Positions 24,470 to 36,341 of a DNA stretch of 64,000 nucleotides are shown piece by piece. The stretch comes from Bagarius yarrelli (lineage: Eukaryota > Chordata > Actinopteri > Siluriformes > Sisoridae). The DNA is taken from positions 2,752,010-2,816,009 of the forward strand of contig VCAZ01000003.1 of NCBI GenBank assembly GCA_005784505.1, written 5' to 3'. Under the pieces are notes generated by a model. That model made no database searches, was not told the origin of the DNA, and saw nothing but the letters and a program-made list of their open reading frames with translations. Every line of letters begins with the position of its first letter. Within the stretch, counting starts at the first letter, position 1. The position numbers and the translations under genes were made by a program.

Positions 24470-24960
24470 TGGTTTAAAGGAAGGGCCCAGCAGTAGAAAC
24501 TTGATTTTAGCAATCCAACACCTTAGGGAGTCGTGGCCTAGTGGTTAAGGTGTTAGACTGATACCGGCAGAATCCGGGGTTCGATCCCCAGCACCACCAA
24601 ACCACCACTGGAGGTTACGGGCCTTGCTCAGGGGCCCAGTAGTAATAACTTAAACCCTGATTTTCCAATTAGCAATCTACCACTATACCACTATACACAC
24701 ACTATACGCTACCACTATACACACACACACACACCCTGGCGAGAGAACAGGCTAAACAGACATATTCCCACACACATAAATGTGTGCACAAAGTGTTCTA
24801 TTTACCAGTGAATTAGCAAAATGCTATTTAAGAGAAGGCACTCCAGATTCAGAACTAATTTCTCAGTTAAATAAAAGAAATTAATGAAAGTTGCTCTGGA
24901 TAAGGACGTCTGCCAAATGCTGTAACTGACATAGCTTAACCACTGTGCCACCACCATCCC
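24470..24960. repeat. Nested cluster of SINE pieces in both orientations
   Basis: In order: an antisense body/head scrap (about 24480-24524); a sense tRNA-like head (24525-24606) with A box tggcctagtgg and a perfect B box GGTTCGATCCC; an antisense body/head (24610-24700); a CA run (24718-24736); then a sense tail (about 24887-24930) fused to an antisense head end (taaccactgtgccaccac). The piece from 24610 on is one arm of a long inverted repeat. Confidence 0.75.
24610..24848. repeat. Left arm of a long inverted repeat
   Basis: The reverse complement of 27294-27531, with only small differences. The arm joins a SINE body/head, a CA-rich part, and non-SINE sequence ending gagaaggcactccagat. Confidence 0.9.
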
Positions 24961-25099
24961 ATATATCTTACTTATAAATTAAATTATTATATTATATTAT
25001 ATTATAATAATTTAAATTATTTATAATTGTATCTATTATTTTTAGTTATAATTGTATCTATTATTTTCTAGACAATTTTTTTAATTATACATGTGATTA

Positions 25100-25612
25100 A
25101 CTTCCCCAGCTCTGCACATAATTTCACAGCTTAGTCTGATGGTAAAAAAACGCTGTCTGCAAAGGGCAAGAGGCATAATCAAAGATCCCTCTCACCCCAA
25201 CCATGGACTGTTCACTCTTCTCCCATCAGGCAGACGCTACCGATGCCTCAGAGCCACACAAACAGACTGAAAAACAGCTTCTTTCCTGTGGCTGTTTCTG
25301 CACTGAACAGCTGATATACAGTATTAATTACTACTGTACTGCCACTTCTGTACTTTGCACTACTTTATCATTATGCATCTTTGCACAATCTATAACTAGC
25401 TATTGTTACACCTCTATATTCTATCCATATACCTCTGTACATTATTTACCCCCACCTCTGTAATTATCAACCTCATGCCCTATTTATTACACTGATATTT
25501 ATAGTAAATAAGCCACTTATGCACTTCTGGTTAGATGCTAACTGCATTTCATTGGCTCTGTACATGTACCTTGACAATAAAGTTGAATCTCATCTAATCT
25601 AAAATCTAAATG
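25100..25612 (+). mobile_element. LINE 3' end (CR1/L2-like), 5' truncated
   Basis: The coding remnant starting near 25151 reads RCLQRARGIIKDPSHPNHGL, then LFTLLPSGRRYR, then after a frameshift NRLKNSFFPVAVSALNS and a stop. This is the typical C-terminal end of CR1/L2-type reverse transcriptase proteins. The 3' UTR follows, with ttggctctgtacatgtacct and an aataaagttgaatct end, then repeats of atctaa. Only the last ~45 codons survive, so it is a dead 5'-truncated insertion. Confidence 0.75.
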
Positions 25613-25847
25613 ACCTGTTTTGTTTTTTAGACAGGCAATAAACAGGGTGGACCTAACCCTCTACAGGACTGGGGTGCAGTAGAGCAGACTAGAGCATGCT
25701 CAGTGTGCACTGAACTGACAGCTGCCATGCTGATTGAGATTTGGGGGAGCGTAAAGTTAACCCTCACCACTGGGATACACACCAGATTGATTGACGGCTG
25801 TACCCATTAGAGCTATATTCACTAAGCCGCTGCTCTAAGCCGAGAGA

Positions 25848-25848
<1 letters not shown>

Positions 25849-25887
<39 letters not shown>
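25849..25887. repeat. (GT)n microsatellite
   Basis: Uninterrupted GT run of about 19 units. Confidence 0.95.
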
Positions 25888-25890
<3 letters not shown>

Positions 25891-25999
25891 GGGGAGGGAT
25901 CTCTCGCTCCAGAGATTTTGGCTGTTAAGAACTGCTAAAAGAAGTTCACCTACAGAGAGGCACAGCAAGGTGTTTTTCCCCCTCTCTCTGCAGTTTTCC

Positions 26000-26218
26000 T
26001 TGCTCTCTCTCTCTCTCTCGCTCTCTCTCTCTCTTCTAAATCCACTTCCACCTGACTTTGCATGGTGATGAAATTGGATTATAAGCTGCAGATACCTCGC
26101 AGGTCATGGCTTTCGTGTGTGTGGAGCTGTTTATGTTGTGGGTTTAGTTTTTGGTTGAGAGAGTGAGAGAGAGAGAGAGAGCGAGAGAGTGAAAGAAAGT
26201 GAGTGAGAGAGAGAGAGC
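26000..26218. repeat. (CT)n and (GA)n microsatellites
   Basis: A CT run at 26002-26034 and a GA run at 26157-26218, about 120 bp apart. Being complementary, they could pair in a transcript. Confidence 0.85.
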
Positions 26219-27293
26219 CACTGAAACAGTCCTCTGACATATGCAGCATCCTACCAAGATATAACTCAGCATTAATATCAGCAATGCACACAGATGTTCA
26301 CATGTAGAAAAAGAAAAAAAAAAGGAAGGCGTGAAGCAATAATCCATCTAACACGAACATCTTTTATCCATATTTTATCTGTCTGTGTTTATTCCTCCCA
26401 GCCCCCAGCAGTAAGAGCCAGTTATTATCGACTGCATCATCATCAGAACTGTCATCAGCATTTCTTCAGTCCATTCCTACAAACATCAAAACATCATGTC
26501 AAAATCATTCTCAGCTTTTTTTATTCCTCCATCTTCTCATCTATCAAATCCTTTTCAATCCTTTTCTGTTTATGCGTCTGTCTATCTAGCCATCTATCAG
26601 TCTATTTTTCCTGTCTTTCCTTAAACATTCAATTAAATTAATTACATTCTTCTTTTTTGTTTATTCAGTTGCGTTCATCTATTCCTTCTCAATAGTTTAT
26701 ACTTTTATCTATCCATCATCCAATTCACCCACTTGTCCTCTATAGTTCCATCCACCCTCTAGTCCTCTTTTTTTCCTATTCCATAAATCCCGCTTCATCA
26801 TTCCACACATACAAATCTTCTTTATCTTCCCATCCATGCAATCTTCTGTCATCTCCCACAGTCCCATGTATCCACTACTCCTCCATTCATCCTTTTCAGT
26901 CTGTTCCATCCTCTTCCATAGTCCTTCCCCATGTCTTTATTTATCTAGTCCAGTCTATCCAATTCTTACATTTTTCATAGAATCCATCCAAACTTTCTGT
27001 TCCTTTCCTCCTATATAAAAGGAAAAATAAATGGAAATAAAAGTCAGTGTATTAATACATGTTCTGTATTATTGGCACCAGAGAATGTTTTTCTTCTCGA
27101 GCATTGTTTTTCCTCAGTTCCATTTTGCATAACACACAGTTTGGACAAATTAGTTATTCTTCGTGAAATCACCACAGGCACATTATCTCTGTTAGCATTT
27201 TTTAATTAGCCCTGAATCAAAACTGAATAGCAATACTGATTTTATTATTCATTTCTCCTCAATTCAATTATGCCACCATTAAATCTTCAACGC

Positions 27294-27531
27294 ATCTGGA
27301 GTGCCTTCTCTTAAATAGCATTTTGCTAATTTACTGGTAAATAGATAAACACTTTGTGCATGGTGGGTGCACACACTTATGTGTGTGGGAATATGTCTGT
27401 TCAGTCTGTTCTCTCACCAGGGTGTGTGTGTGTATAGTGGTAGCGTACAATGGTATAGTGGTAGATTGCTAATTGGAAAATCAGGGTTTAAGTTATTACT
27501 GCTGGGCCCCTGAGCAAGGCCCTTAACCTCC
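27294..27531. repeat. Right arm of a long inverted repeat
   Basis: The reverse complement of 24610-24848. The SINE within this arm continues beyond it to its tail at 27612. Confidence 0.9.
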
Positions 27532-27612
27532 AATTGCTCAGTTAAACAGAAGAGATAATTGTAAATCACTCTGGATAAGGGTATCCGCCAAATGCCAGAA
27601 ATGTAAATGTAT
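27450..27612 (+). repeat. tRNA-derived SINE (main family)
   Basis: Sense copy with degenerate head (gtggtagattgctaattgg), good body ctgctgggcccctgagcaag, and tail ending aaatgtaaatg. It directly abuts the TA before the Tc1 relic at 27614. Confidence 0.85.
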
Positions 27613-27613
27613 A

Positions 27614-28165
27614 GAGTGCCTTGCAAAAGTATTTACCCCCCCTCTGCCCGATTCTCTCATATAATCAAATTTTAATGAATCAAAATTTCATTCTGATGGA
27701 CATTTTATTGAAAACATTGAAGCTCTAAAAGCTGTCCATGTGTCCATGTAAGAAATACTTTCAGAAAAAAAAAAAAAAGGATTTTTCTTGTATTAATATT
27801 CCATTCATGTGGTATGAAAGCCTGCCAGGTTACACAGATAAAAGAAAGTAGTGCACAGTTACTTTAGCGTTAGCATCCTCTTATAAATAATTAAACAATC
27901 AATCAGAATTTCTGGATAAATAACCCACTGGTCAGGCTGTAAATGTGAAGATAAATGAAGACCAAAGAACATTCAACAGATGTTGGGGATCAAATAATAA
28001 ATGCATTGAGTAGGAAGAAGGTACAAAGTAATATCCAAACATTTCGATATCCAAGTCAGCAAAGATTGATCAATAATCAGGAAGTGGGAGGTCCACAACA
28101 CCACCCAGACACTGCTAAGAACAGACTGTCCCTCAAAACCCGAACAAAAAAAAAAAAAACTTAAG
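27614..28165 (+). mobile_element. Tc1-like transposon relic, 5' end and transposase N-terminal part
   Basis: The left end (gagtgccttgcaaaagtatt after a TA) matches the Tc1-type terminus CAGTGCCTTGCAAAAGTATTC with one change. From about 27950 the sequence follows the usual start of a fish Tc1 transposase gene: gaccaaagaacattcaacag, ggaggtccacaacaccaccc, and ctgtccctcaaaac, which correspond to the DNA-binding HTH region. The frame is disrupted and the catalytic DDE part and right end are absent; a poly-A run ends the match near 28160. Confidence 0.7.
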
Positions 28166-28987
28166 ACATGAGAGAAGATTTTATGGCATTCCTGTTAATA
28201 AGGCTAATTGTAATAGCTCACATCAGAAGCAAATTAAGTTTTCTGTCTTTCTCTCACCCGCACACTTTCATTTCAATTTAACACCGTATGTCCGGGCATA
28301 TTGCTGGTCCTAAATTTAACCCTCCCTAATAGTTTACCTACCGCTGTGGTTGGGCCGGTCCCCACCTCTGCACATTTCCTGCTTGCCCTGTGTGTTTTTA
28401 TTCCATCCATCATCAGCCACTTTGGCATGCTCGGTTTTGGTGGATGGGCTGAATTATTTTAAGCATTTTTTTTGATTTGCTGCTGGCTGTATAGTCACAC
28501 CTTCTATAGTAACAGGTTTGCTGATTGTGCTTTAGCTATTGACTGGTTGCAAACCAGCAGAATTGCCCATAGGCATAACACCACAGCTTGAGGCATTCCG
28601 CTGCCACTTTAAAACCAGCACATGGTGTTTGTGAGACTTTTGGAGGCTGCTTTATGCCTCATGTGCTGAATTTGCAACCTTTTCTCAATTTTATTTTCTA
28701 GTTTTTGCAATGGTTTTTATTTGTGATTGTGTGATTTGCTGAATTAATTAACCCAATTTGCTTTTGTAGTGTTTGTGGATATTTATTCACACAGTGTGTT
28801 TTGCTGCTTGCTTTATACTTTTATTTCTGTCCTTCGTTGCAGTAAAGGATTTTGTGAAGTAAATTTGGATGTCTGGGAAGCGTACTAGTTTTGAGTATGG
28901 AAATGCACTAGGAAAAGTGTTAGGACACGTTTAGCCATGAATTTCCTTATATTTTCTGATAAATACTTGGCGAATTATCGTCTTTGC

Positions 28988-29145
28988 AAACATTTACATT
29001 ACCATCATTTGGCGGACGCCTATTTAAGAGTTATTTTATGTAATTTTAGTTTATTTTTGTAATCCATCTGAGCAGTTGAGGGTTACAGGCTGCAGCTTGG
29101 TGGGGCTGGGAATTTCACCTATGATCTCATGATCAGCAGTCAGCA
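28988..29145 (-). repeat. tRNA-derived SINE (main family), degenerate
   Basis: Antisense copy. The tail reads catcatttggcggacgcc, the body is shortened (gagcagttgagggttac), and the head is diverged. Confidence 0.7.
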
Positions 29146-29200
29146 GAACACAGCAGGACACCACATGCACTTTGTAGCTTTCTGTTATGACTTTCACGTT

Positions 29201-29338
29201 TTTGGTATTTGGCAGATGTTCTTATCCAGAGGAACTTACATTTATCTCGCTTATTCAGCTAAGCAGGTGTGGCTTTAGGGGCCTTTCTTAAGGGCCCAGC
29301 AGTCACAAAGTAGTCACAATCTTCTGATTAGCAGTCCT
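29201..29338 (-). repeat. tRNA-derived SINE (main family), degenerate
   Basis: Antisense copy with tail gtatttggcagatgttctta, body aagggcccagcagtcac, and a partial head. Confidence 0.75.
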
Positions 29339-30543
29339 ACATAGGATTGTGTGAAATTATCAGTACAGCTAACCATTGCAGTATTTTTTTCCATGGTAGT
29401 ATATGGATATTCTGGTATCACTTTAAACTGATTTAGGTTATGATGATATTCATAGTTTTCACTGACACATACCACCATTGTCTCAAAATCAAGCATGATG
29501 GGAAAATATATAAGGGTAACACTTTTGTATTTGTTGTGTTGCTAGCTATTACTTTTTTTTTTTTTTTTTTTGCCAAGTATTGCAGTATGTATTGTATTGC
29601 AGTTTATTGTGCTATATTGCATCATTATGACGTGTACGGTGAGGAAAAAAAAAATTTGATCCCTTGCTGATCCCTAGGTTTATTCTACTATTAGAATTAT
29701 ATCTAGTATCAACCATTAAATATCTACTATCAATTTATAACTATTTTAAAATGTGTTTTTCTGGATGTTACTTACCATCATGATCATTCCTTTGTTAGTA
29801 AGCAAACGGTACAAAATCAGCATGGGATCTAAACATTTATTCCCATAAATGTAATTCCCTCACTGTCACGTGAGGCCCTGGCCAATACACAGCCCTAGTC
29901 CTACACCTTGACCGTTGAGCTACGACTATTAAAAACAGAGACCCTGTGCTCTTTAAAGTGCTGTCTCTTCTATGCTGATGGTTAGGAGTAACTGCAAGGC
30001 AAAATAGAGGGAATTATTGGGTGCAGTTCTTTTCATTTTTTTTGCCCTGCATTGGAAAAGGCCCTTTGGGATGTGTACAAGTAGATGAAGCGTGAGGCAG
30101 GCAATTTATCCTAAGCTTGCACTATTACATTCATTTAGAAAAGCAAACAGCCCGAAAGGTGAGGCAATGACTTAAACACACAGACACACACACTTAAGAA
30201 CTTAATATGTGCACTTGTACAAACAAATGCTAATGGACACTTTCATACATGTGCACGCGCAATCAGTTGAGAAACAACGGAGCCATGCACTAGAGTAGGT
30301 TCTTTATTGTTCTTTAAACGAGTCTGGAATATGTGTCCTAATGAACTTCCTGCAGAAAGTTGAAAGGAAGAAAAATGAGTTGTGTGTCGTCGGAAAATAC
30401 GGCCGCTTGAGTTTGTAAATCAAAATGAAATGCGAGACAGGCCACACACTTTCTGCTCCTCTCGTGGACTTCTTAGTTTTCTAAAAACTTTAAGCAACCT
30501 TACCGATCACACACACATACACATTATTTAACACACACATCAT

Positions 30544-30721
30544 GGGGTGCTGTGGTTAAGGTGTTTGGCTGCTTGGAAGAACAGGGTTTGATTCCCAGCA
30601 TCACCAAGTTTCTTCTGGACCCCTTTTTACCCTCAACCCCTAATTGCTCCGTTGTATAAAAGAGTTAAATGTAAGTTGCTCTGCATAACGACGTCTGCCA
30701 AATGCTGTAAATGCCGTAAAT
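30544..30721 (+). repeat. tRNA-derived SINE (main family)
   Basis: Sense copy with head tgctgtggttaaggtgtt, B box gggtttgattccc and tail gtctgccaaatgctgtaaat. Confidence 0.9.
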
Positions 30722-31557
30722 GTTGATCCTGAACCAGATTATGTCTGTGTAATAATTGCTCTTTGTTATAGCACAGGGAGGCCATAGCAGAATTATAACA
30801 CCATCATTTCCAAAGCCTTATGAAACGGATGCAAGATCCAGCTTGAGCTGTTTTAACGCAAGGCTATTAAACTGATGTTAATTCAAGAATATTGCGTGTT
30901 CCTACCTGGCCCTCATTACTGCTGTGGTAGTCGTAAATATGAGCCATCAAAGCAATGCTTTTCCATTTATTCGATTACAGACGACAAGGAAGCGCCGGCT
31001 TTGATGCGCCAGGGTTTTCGGTGTACAGGATATTACCTGAGAAGAGCTTATTAGATATAGGTGAAAAGACCTTTTTTTTCTGGGTCACCTTTGGGTATTT
31101 GTATTTCTCTCAGCTACTGTACTTATAGGAGCTACTAGACAGTTTTCAAATGATGGATAACCCAATTCACTAGTGTAATCACAGACCCCCAGTATAACAT
31201 CTCCTCTTTCATCTCATGACCCCCAAAAACAGAGCTTGGGTAAATGCAATCGAAAAAGGAGCTGATGGAGTAGAGTAGAGGTGCTCCAGACACTCCTCGA
31301 ATACTTTCCAATCCTTCTCTTTCTCTCTGCCTCATGCCTTTTCTTCTATCTGGTGTTAACTTTCCTGCGTGTTCTGGACCAGATTAGCTTTTCTCTCTTG
31401 ATACATGTTTGGATGTCATGGAGACCTGTCCTTTCTGTTCTGGCAAACAAAGACCTAAGGTTGCAGAAGTCAGGTTTTCAGCAAGGTGTGAGCACTGGCA
31501 GTGCCACAAAAATATTAATGTAAATGCAGGTAAATGCCTCTATTTGTCACATATGCA

Positions 31558-31758
31558 GGGGAAGTGGTGGCTCGTGGTTATGGTGTTGGACTACCAGCCC
31601 GAAGATTGTGGGTTCAGTTCCCAACCCCACCAAGCTATCACCGTTGAGCCCCTGAGCAAGGTCCTTAACCCCTAAGGACCCCTAAGGCTCAGTTTGTATA
31701 AAAGAGATAAATGTAAGTCGCTCTGGATAAGGGCGTCTGCCAAATGCTGCAAATGTTA
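31558..31758 (+). repeat. tRNA-derived SINE (main family), best-preserved copy
   Basis: Sense copy with the cleanest tail in the window (gtaagtcgctctggataagg, cgtctgccaaatgctgcaaa). A ccctaagga motif is tandemly duplicated in the body. Confidence 0.92.
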
Positions 31759-31805
31759 ATGCACATATACCTTTTTACAGCACAGTAAAATGTGTTTCTT
31801 TGCAC

Positions 31806-32535
31806 AAGATAAAAATACCTGAAGCACACATTGTAAAAGTAATCTCAATATTCTTTGTTGTTCCTCCTTTCCAGAGCTGCTGAATGGTTACTGTCTGTGG
31901 TCTGAACACTTCAGCTAAAAACATGACCTTTAATTAATGCTAACAGAAACTGGTGGATTTTCCTGCAGCAAAGATGTTCGTCTGGCCAGTTACACTGTCA
32001 GGTACATAATTCAGGAGCAGTTAAGGGTCTTGCTTAAGGACCCAACAGTGACTGGCTGGCTGTGGTGGGGCTTGACCCCAGGTCTTCCTGGTCTTCAGAT
32101 CAAGAACTCTGGCTTGCGGTGTTGGGGCTTGAACCCAGGTCTTCCTGGTATTCAGATCAAGAACTCTGGCTGGCGAAGGTGGGGCTTGACCCCAGGTCTT
32201 CCTGGTCTTCAGATCAAGAACTCTGGCTTGCGGTGTTGGGGCTTGAACCCAGGTCTTCCAGGTCTTCAGATTTTTAGATCAACAACTGTGTTTTATCCAC
32301 CACTGCCCCTGAATTATGTACCTGACCATGTAACTGGCCAAATTAACTTCTCTTGCTGCAGGAAAATCTGGCATTAATTAAAGGTTATGATCTTTGGTTG
32401 ACTTCTACATGTTTTTAGCTAAAGTGTTCGGACCACAGACAATAACCATTCAGCAGCTCTGTAAAGGAGCAAATACACAGGATGTTGAGATTACATTTAC
32501 CTGTCCTTCAGGGGTTTTTTTTATCCTGGATTTCC
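31806..32535. mobile_element. Imperfect palindrome (foldback-like element) with central tandem array
   Basis: The left part (31806-32030) is the inverse of the right part (32295-32535) over some 200 bp, with strong blocks such as gagctgctgaatggtta, ggtacataattcagg and acctttaattaatgc. Each arm has a private insertion. The loop holds four 57-bp repeats. No transposase is present and no target duplication is obvious. It could be a foldback transposon or an inverted duplication. Confidence 0.75.
32067..32290. repeat. Four tandem copies of a 57-bp unit
   Basis: Copies start at 32067, 32124, 32181 and 32238 (ggggcttga...), exactly 57 bp apart. Units 1 and 3 match each other, as do 2 and 4, so the array grew by duplicating a 114-bp dimer. 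57 is a multiple of three, so the open frame 31937-32377 stays open through the array. The unit resembles the antisense head of fish SINEs (ggggcttgaacccaggtctt). Confidence 0.9.
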
Positions 32536-33734
32536 TTCTTTTCCGGTAAGGGGGGATTGTACGGTTGTGCACTGCTTGCATAAGGCTATTGAACGTGTTG
32601 TTTAGCGATGTTGATTTATGCTATCATGGTCTGTGCTAATTAGTTGCATTAGGTGGTTAAATTAGAGCAGTTTCAGTCTCCTTTAAGGTGTGGATTATTA
32701 AGCAGGAGTCACACCTGGCCACACATCATCTGCTCAATTGTGCGAATCTGCTGACATGAGCGAAATAAGAAACCTTTTGTTGGATATTTTTTGTCTTTCT
32801 TAATTTACATAATCTTTGTTGCATAATTTAATCCCAGTAAAAAAAAAAAGAGCTAAAATTGTGGTGATGAAAAAAAAATTTTCTCTCTCACTCTATCTTT
32901 TTCTCTCTCACTCTATCTGTCTTTCTCTTTTTCTCTCTCTTTTACACACACACACACAAACACAAACACACTCACCTCACACTGAGCTGGTGTTGACAAG
33001 AGGTGGTGGACAGATCAGCAGGTAGCATCTTTCAGTATTGCTGTCACACCCATCAAATCTGTCCCACAGATGGACCTGCTGTCTTTTTTCTCAGCTGTGG
33101 GAGTGAAAGGAGGTGAAGAATATGGCTTGACTCAGGTTGCAACAGTAAAATGAATCAGAGGCTTGGGATTGATTTTAGCATGTTTAAATGGCAATTATCA
33201 GATCATGTGGTGCTAAATTCCTGTTCTCAGTCAAACTCAAACCTAATCACTCGGTCACTCGGGGTGCAGTGTCTGTCTTCAGTGCCAATAGTACATCATG
33301 AGTATAAATTAACAATAACTCTCTGAGCAAAAACCCGGTCGGCACTGACCTGCAGTGTTTGTGTACTGGAGCCGTAATTCATTTCCCTATTGTCCATCAC
33401 TCTGCAGCTCTAGTCCCCATCCTTGGAAAGAATCGCATTAGTTTGTTATTTTCAGAACGCTTTTTTTTTTTTTTTTTTGGTCATTTCCAACTATTGTCAC
33501 AGCAATCCCTCATCCTGCGAGCAGCAAGTCGCAAATCAGATCAAGGGAGGAGCTTTATTATTATAACGAACATCAGTAAGGAAATGTTTCGCAGTGTGTG
33601 AAGCAGAGACCGTTTCATTGCCATTTCTTTTTGGACAATTTTTTTTTACCAGAATAACATATAAACTTCCTACATATGTCAACTGTATAAATGTATAAAC
33701 ATTGTATAAAATAAAACACTGTTTAAACTAAAAT

Positions 33735-33955
33735 AGGGGCAGTGTTGGCTCAGCTGGTTTAATGTGCTGAATTGTTGATCTGGGTTCAAGCCCCGACCAC
33801 TGCCAGCCAGCTACCTTTGACCTTTAACCCTTTCTGCTCCAGGGGCGCTGTATCATAGCTAACCCTGTGCTCCGACCCCAACTTACTAAGATGGGATAAA
33901 TAGCTGAAACAAATTTCACTCTTTCATATGTGACAAAATAAAATGAAGGCATATA
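33735..33955 (+). repeat. Second SINE family, full length
   Basis: A different tRNA-derived SINE. The head reads ggggcagtgttggctcagct with B box gggttcaagcccc. The body has ctgctccaggggcgctgtat and tgctccgaccccaacttact, and the tail reads aaatttcactctttcatatg. This arrangement is widespread in teleosts. Only this copy is clear in the window. Confidence 0.8.
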
Positions 33956-34089
33956 CATTAATCAAGAGTAATAAGAAATATTGTTAATGGTATGTGGTTT
34001 GAATTATATTCAACAATATAATGTGAGGTAATGAAAGAGCAGAACAGGACCAGCTTGCATTGCAAACCAACCAAAAAAAAGAAATGGGT

Positions 34090-34196
34090 AAAAATAGATT
34101 TAAAAAATTAGGGACAAAAACCATCTATCAATCACAATCAAGATAAAATGATTATTGAATTGAGGTTTTGATTTTAGATCATATCACCCAGCCCTA
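34090..34196 (-). repeat. Terminus of an hAT-like MITE
   Basis: Ends atcatatcacccagcccta, the inverse of the fish repeat end TAGGGCTGGG.GATATGA. The opposite terminus is not identified. Confidence 0.45.
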
Positions 34197-34508
34197 TTAT
34201 ACAGTCATATCTCAACAGCCTGGGATTTATTTAGGTCCTTTGTTTTGAAAGTACTGTTCCGATAGCATATTCTGTACAGCTGTCTTTTATGTAGCATCAT
34301 ACAGCAGACGTCTGTAGTAATTATGCTCAATTCACAGCATAATTTTCTTTGTGAAATGAGAGAAATGAGAGAGGTGTAGACATGATTCCTGGCTACTTTG
34401 TAGACTTTAGCTGAATGCTTTAGATGTTCTGTTTATCAAAAGCGCATGTTTTATTTCCTGTGGCTGTGCAGGTTCCACTAGACGGTCACATGACCATAAC
34501 CTGTATTT

Positions 34509-34591
34509 TTACCTGTGTAACTTACACATATTCCCTAAAGTAAAGTTTAGTAAAGTAAAGTTTAGGGAATATGTGTAAGTTACACAGGTAA
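34509..34591. repeat. 31-bp perfect inverted repeat (hairpin)
   Basis: Arms 34509-34539 and 34561-34591 are exact reverse complements separated by 21 nt (34540-34560). Within and beside the spacer taaagtttag is repeated. Confidence 0.95.
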
Positions 34592-34679
34592 CTTACACTT
34601 ACTTTTTAATCAGTAGCTACTGAATGAACCCTTTTTCTGTTGAAATTATGATTTTGGTAACTTAATTTAAAAGCTATAT

Positions 34680-34726
34680 TAAATTTACATTCTTTGTCAG
34701 ACGCCTTCATCCAGAGCAATGTGCAA
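34680..34726 (-). repeat. SINE tail fragment
   Basis: Antisense tail only: tttgtcagacgccttcatcc followed by agagcaatgtgc. Confidence 0.6.
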
Positions 34727-35066
34727 AAATATACAAATAAGTAATGAATTAATAAAATTAATACTGCAAACCAAACTGTTTAATTGATGTAAACTGGATT
34801 AGATTAGATTCGAAAGCAACTTGCTTTCCACTAACAGGAAGTAATTGTTGAAATAATTCAATTTGCTTTCTGTAGGGTTGAATTTTGACATTGTTTAGAT
34901 TTAAAACACATTTTCAGGCCTAAAGTACATTGCTACTCCAAAGCAAAAATTGCACACTTGTTCTGTTTTTATATAAGGCCAAGTTGAATATCGTAAATGT
35001 GCTTTGACATATATAACATTTTTTTTTCCAGGTCCAGGTGTTTTAATATATAGTTTCAATCTGTAG

Positions 35067-35665
35067 CTTTATGTTTAACGCTGAGTTTACACTGCATTTA
35101 TCAAGTCTTTAGCGATTGTTGCTCGTCAGATTGTACAAACATGATCTCTGTGTCACACTATAGTATCTCGGTTGTCATAGACTGTCATGTACAACAGTCA
35201 AGACGCGTTAAAAAGACTCGTCCGTAGTCTTAAATTATCAGTCTGTGATGCGTTTGGTAACCCATGTCCTCTCGCTAATTGGTAGCTAACAGCAAACAAA
35301 AACTGTCTGTAGCATTAATTTAGCTCAGTACATAACTTAAGTTTCTCTTCTTGCTGTACTGTACAAATTAGTAATTTCAACATTTTTCCGAGGTAGTTTG
35401 AAGTTGTTGCACTGATTGCATCATTATCAGGTTTGGCGCTCCTATTGGTTCTTGGTTTGTCTGAAGTCTTCTAACAGAAAATACTCACAACGACCATTAT
35501 TCATCGCTCAGTGAAGATGTCAAACTAGCAATTAAAGACGGCAGATTATAAACCGTTTTAAGAAGATTTTCGGTGTGGGACTATTAGAATCTTCAAGGAT
35601 TTTTACATTTCTCTCACACGAACAAAACATGACCAAAATCGCAGAGTGTAAGGCCGGTTTTAAGA
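35067..35665. mobile_element. Possible non-autonomous DNA transposon
   Basis: Starts gctgagtttacactgc and ends cgcagagtgtaaggccgg, a loose inverted pair typical of a fish DNA-element family. The interior has scattered agtc and cgac words and no coding region. Boundaries and superfamily are uncertain. Confidence 0.4.
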
Positions 35666-36341
35666 GCAGATAGATTATATTGTTGTCATGGGTGGGTAAG
35701 ACAGGAAATTAAAAGATTAACTGTTTGGCGGGTTGCAACTTTCATTTACATCAGTATATTTTTGAACATTACGAGGGTTTGATTGGCCGCTTTTTGGTGA
35801 ACCAACTGGAAAATATCATTGTTGTTATTTCTTAACGAATAAGATGTAAGAACCGGCCTATTCTAGTCCTATTTTACTATATGCCCTGTATGGGTGGCAG
35901 GATGAAGTTGGCTCCACTGTGGCTGTTGTCAGCGTTAATAACTCCACAGAGACATCGGAGGTAATCAGCCTGCTTACTGCTGTCTGCCATTTCACCAAAA
36001 AGCCTAATAAAATCCAAGGGTCCGAGCATCCATTCAGTTTAATGATGCCTGATTGCTAGTAAAATATTGTTAGCTTTTTAAATTTATTTTATCCAAGAAC
36101 TATGGGTGGCTTCGCTATTGACTTTTGCTAATGGGACTGTGATGTCATGCATAGCGGCTCTAAAGGTCTAGTAAAGTTTTGTTTTGAGCAGCCATGACAG
36201 AGAGATTCTTTTAACTAAATTACCCAAATCTAATTCAAATGCTAATTGCAATCACCACAAACAAATCAATTGATGGTTTCTCTTCTCCAAGACTATAAAT
36301 GAACATTGAGGATTTAGAAAGTTAAGACTGAAAGGGTAAAA

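Noticed and set aside
24525..24606. A tRNA gene (good A and B boxes)
   Set aside because: The acceptor and anticodon stems do not pair, and the sequence matches the head of the window's SINE family.
25203..25463. 86-codon open frame as a gene
   Set aside because: It is an out-of-frame reading across the LINE C-terminal relic and its 3' UTR.
31937..32377. 146-codon open frame with repeated PGLPGLQIKNSG units
   Set aside because: It is generated by a 57-bp (multiple of three) tandem repeat in the loop of a palindrome, with SINE-head-like sequence. There is no start context or homology.
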